Position numbers and translations under genes: made by a program. A stretch of DNA of 21,107 bases from JACDER01 sp036394915 (GTDB lineage Bacteria > Actinomycetota > Thermoleophilia > Gaiellales > Gaiellaceae): positions 1 to 21,107 of the forward strand of contig DASWEE010000088.1 in assembly GCA_036394915.1 (NCBI GenBank). Direction: 5' to 3'. The notes beneath the pieces were generated by a model, which saw only the letters and a program-made list of their open reading frames with translations, searched no databases and was not told the origin of the DNA. Positions 19,750 to 21,107 of the stretch are shown here, piece after piece (within the stretch, counting starts at the first letter, position 1; every line of letters starts with the position of its first letter).

Positions 19750-21107
19750 GTGGCTGCAACCGAGGATTCGACCCAGGCCAAGCTCGAGCAGCTGCAAGCG
19801 CTCCGCGACGAAGCGCTGCACGCGGGCAGCGAGAAGGCAGTCGAGCGCCAGCACTCGCAGGGCAAGCTGCTCGCCCGCGAGCGCGTGCTGAAGCTGCTCG
19901 ATCCGGGCTCGTTCGTGGAGCTCGACCGCTACGTCCGCCACCGGAATCCCGAGTTCGGGATGATGGAGCGGCGGCCCTGGGGCGACGCGGTCGTCACGGG
20001 CTACGGGACGGTCTTCGGGCGCAAGGTCTTCGTCTTCTCGCAGGACTTCACAGTCTTCGGCGGCAGCCTGTCCGAGGTGTTCGCCGAGAAGATCTGCAAG
20101 GTCATGGACCTGGCGGCGAAATACGGCTGCCCGGTGATCGGGATCAACGACTCCGGCGGCGCGCGCATCCAGGAGGGTGTCGTCTCGCTCGCGGGCTACG
20201 CGGAGATCTTCTGGCGCAACGTCCAGGCTTCGGGCGTGATCCCGCAGATCAGCCTGATCATGGGCCCGTGCGCCGGGGGAGCCGTCTACTCGCCGGCGAT
20301 GACCGACTTCGTCCTGATGGTCGAGGGGACGTCCTACATGTTCATCACGGGGCCCGACGTCGTGAAGACCGTCACGGGCGAAGAGGTCACGTTCGAGGAG
20401 CTCGGCGGCGCGGCGACGCACGCGTCCAAGTCGGGCGTCGCCCACTTCATCTCCCCGGACGAGGAGACCTGCCTCGAGGACGCGCGCTACCTGCTCTCTT
20501 TCCTGCCTCAGAACAACCTCGACCCGCCCCCGTACTCGCAGCCCTCCGACCCGGCGGGGCGCGAGGATCCCGAGCTCGACTCGCTCGTCCCCGACGATCC
20601 CGCCAAGCCGTACGACATCAAGCAGGCGATCGTGCGGATCGTCGACGACGGCGAGTTCCTCGAGGTGCAGGAGCGCTTCGCGGAGAACATCGTCTGCGGG
20701 TTCGCGCGCCTGAACGGGCACTCGGTCGGAGTCGTCGGCAACCAGCCGCGCTCGCTGGCGGGCGTGCTCGACATCGACTCGTCGGTGAAGGCCGGCCGCT
20801 TCGTTCGCACCTGCGACGCCTTCAACATCCCGCTGGTCACGTTCGTGGACGTGCCGGGCTTCCTGCCGGGGACGGCGCAGGAGTGGGGCGGGATCATCCG
20901 CCACGGAGCCAAGCTTCTGTACGCGTACTCGGAGGCGACCGTGCCGAAGCTGACCGTGATCACGCGCAAGGCCTACGGCGGGGCCTACGACGTCATGAGC
21001 TCGAAGCACATCCGGGCCGACTTCAACGTCGCCTGGCCGACGGCCGAGGTTGCGGTGATGGGGCCGGAGGGGGCGGTGAACATCGTCTTCCGCAACGAGC
21101 TCGAGGA
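19750..21107 (+). CDS. pccB: Propionyl-CoA-type acyl-CoA carboxylase, carboxyltransferase beta subunit (3' end missing)
   Basis: Transfers carboxyl from biotin to propionyl- or acetyl-CoA, giving (methyl)malonyl-CoA; it works in a complex with a biotinylated alpha subunit not seen here. 452 codons are visible and the frame is open to the window edge; the family has about 510-540. Crotonase-type halves are evident: GINDSGGARIQEGVVSLAGY, IMGPCAGGAVYSPAMTDFVL, MFITGPDVVKTVTGE in the N half, and VDVPGFLPGTAQEWGGIIRH, TVITRKAYGGAYDVMSSKH in the C half. GGAYDVM carries the Asp (Asp422 in Streptomyces PccB) linked to propionyl-CoA preference. GTG 19750 is the first start; no Shine-Dalgarno sequence is seen and the leader would be very short. 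It diverges from the PLP-enzyme gene. Confidence 0.94.
   Translation, partial: MAATEDSTQAKLEQLQALRDEALHAGSEKAVERQHSQGKLLARERVLKLLDPGSFVELDRYVRHRNPEFGMMERRPWGDAVVTGYGTVFGRKVFVFSQDFTVFGGSLSEVFAEKICKVMDLAAKYGCPVIGINDSGGARIQEGVVSLAGYAEIFWRNVQASGVIPQISLIMGPCAGGAVYSPAMTDFVLMVEGTSYMFITGPDVVKTVTGEEVTFEELGGAATHASKSGVAHFISPDEETCLEDARYLLSFLPQNNLDPPPYSQPSDPAGREDPELDSLVPDDPAKPYDIKQAIVRIVDDGEFLEVQERFAENIVCGFARLNGHSVGVVGNQPRSLAGVLDIDSSVKAGRFVRTCDAFNIPLVTFVDVPGFLPGTAQEWGGIIRHGAKLLYAYSEATVPKLTVITRKAYGGAYDVMSSKHIRADFNVAWPTAEVAVMGPEGAVNIVFRNELE

Noticed and set aside
19735..21009. A 424-codon minus-strand frame opposite the carboxylase
   Set aside because: The plus strand encodes an unmistakable PccB across the same bases; the antisense product has no recognisable motif and would start inside that gene.
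1..21107. CRISPR arrays, insertion sequences, prophage or biosynthetic clusters
   Set aside because: I saw no regularly spaced repeats, transposase or phage genes, and no modular synthases anywhere in the window.

Overview
The window is a GC-rich chromosomal segment (roughly 70% by eye). It uses many GTG and TTG starts, has CarD, and several genes appear to lack a leader. These traits point to a deep-branching actinobacterium, and the gene order suggests a Thermoleophilia/Gaiellales-like lineage. That assignment is inference; no rRNA gene is present to test it.

Layout. (1) 1-2175: the C-terminal three-quarters of clpC. (2) 2179-4429: an insert with a minus-strand operon (small hypothetical, 2H phosphoesterase, GNAT acetyltransferase) diverging from an EamA transporter. 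(3) 4485-9601: radA-disA-carD-ispD-PHP phosphatase-ispF, covering DNA repair, c-di-AMP synthesis, transcription initiation and MEP isoprenoid synthesis; the genes from ispD to ispF overlap by 4 bases. (4) 9610-12732: a minus-strand accessory block with a sensor kinase and OmpR-type regulator, a secreted protein with an EF-hand-like loop, and a short mutY. (5) 12761-17145: gltX-cysS-rlmB-yacP/rae1-sigH. The GltX is strikingly compact. (6) 17149-17704: a PD-(D/E)XK nuclease of the intron-homing type, lower in GC, beside a tRNA-Thr(UGU). (7) 17705-19722: an operon of a compact Cys/Met-metabolism PLP enzyme and an M19 dipeptidase. (8) 19750 to the end: a propionyl-CoA-type carboxylase beta subunit, incomplete.

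The skeleton clpC-radA-disA-(carD)-ispD-ispF-gltX-cysS-rlmB-yacP-sigH follows the Bacillus subtilis ctsR-sigH region, while carD and mutY in the same neighbourhood recall Mycobacterium. The window therefore looks like a mosaic between the firmicute and actinobacterial arrangements. The points most worth a second look are the reduced GltX without the HIGH histidine, the homing-type nuclease beside a tRNA gene, a tandem-repeat operator in front of the response regulator, two divergent promoters with overlapping -10 elements, and the double-palindrome leader of carD.
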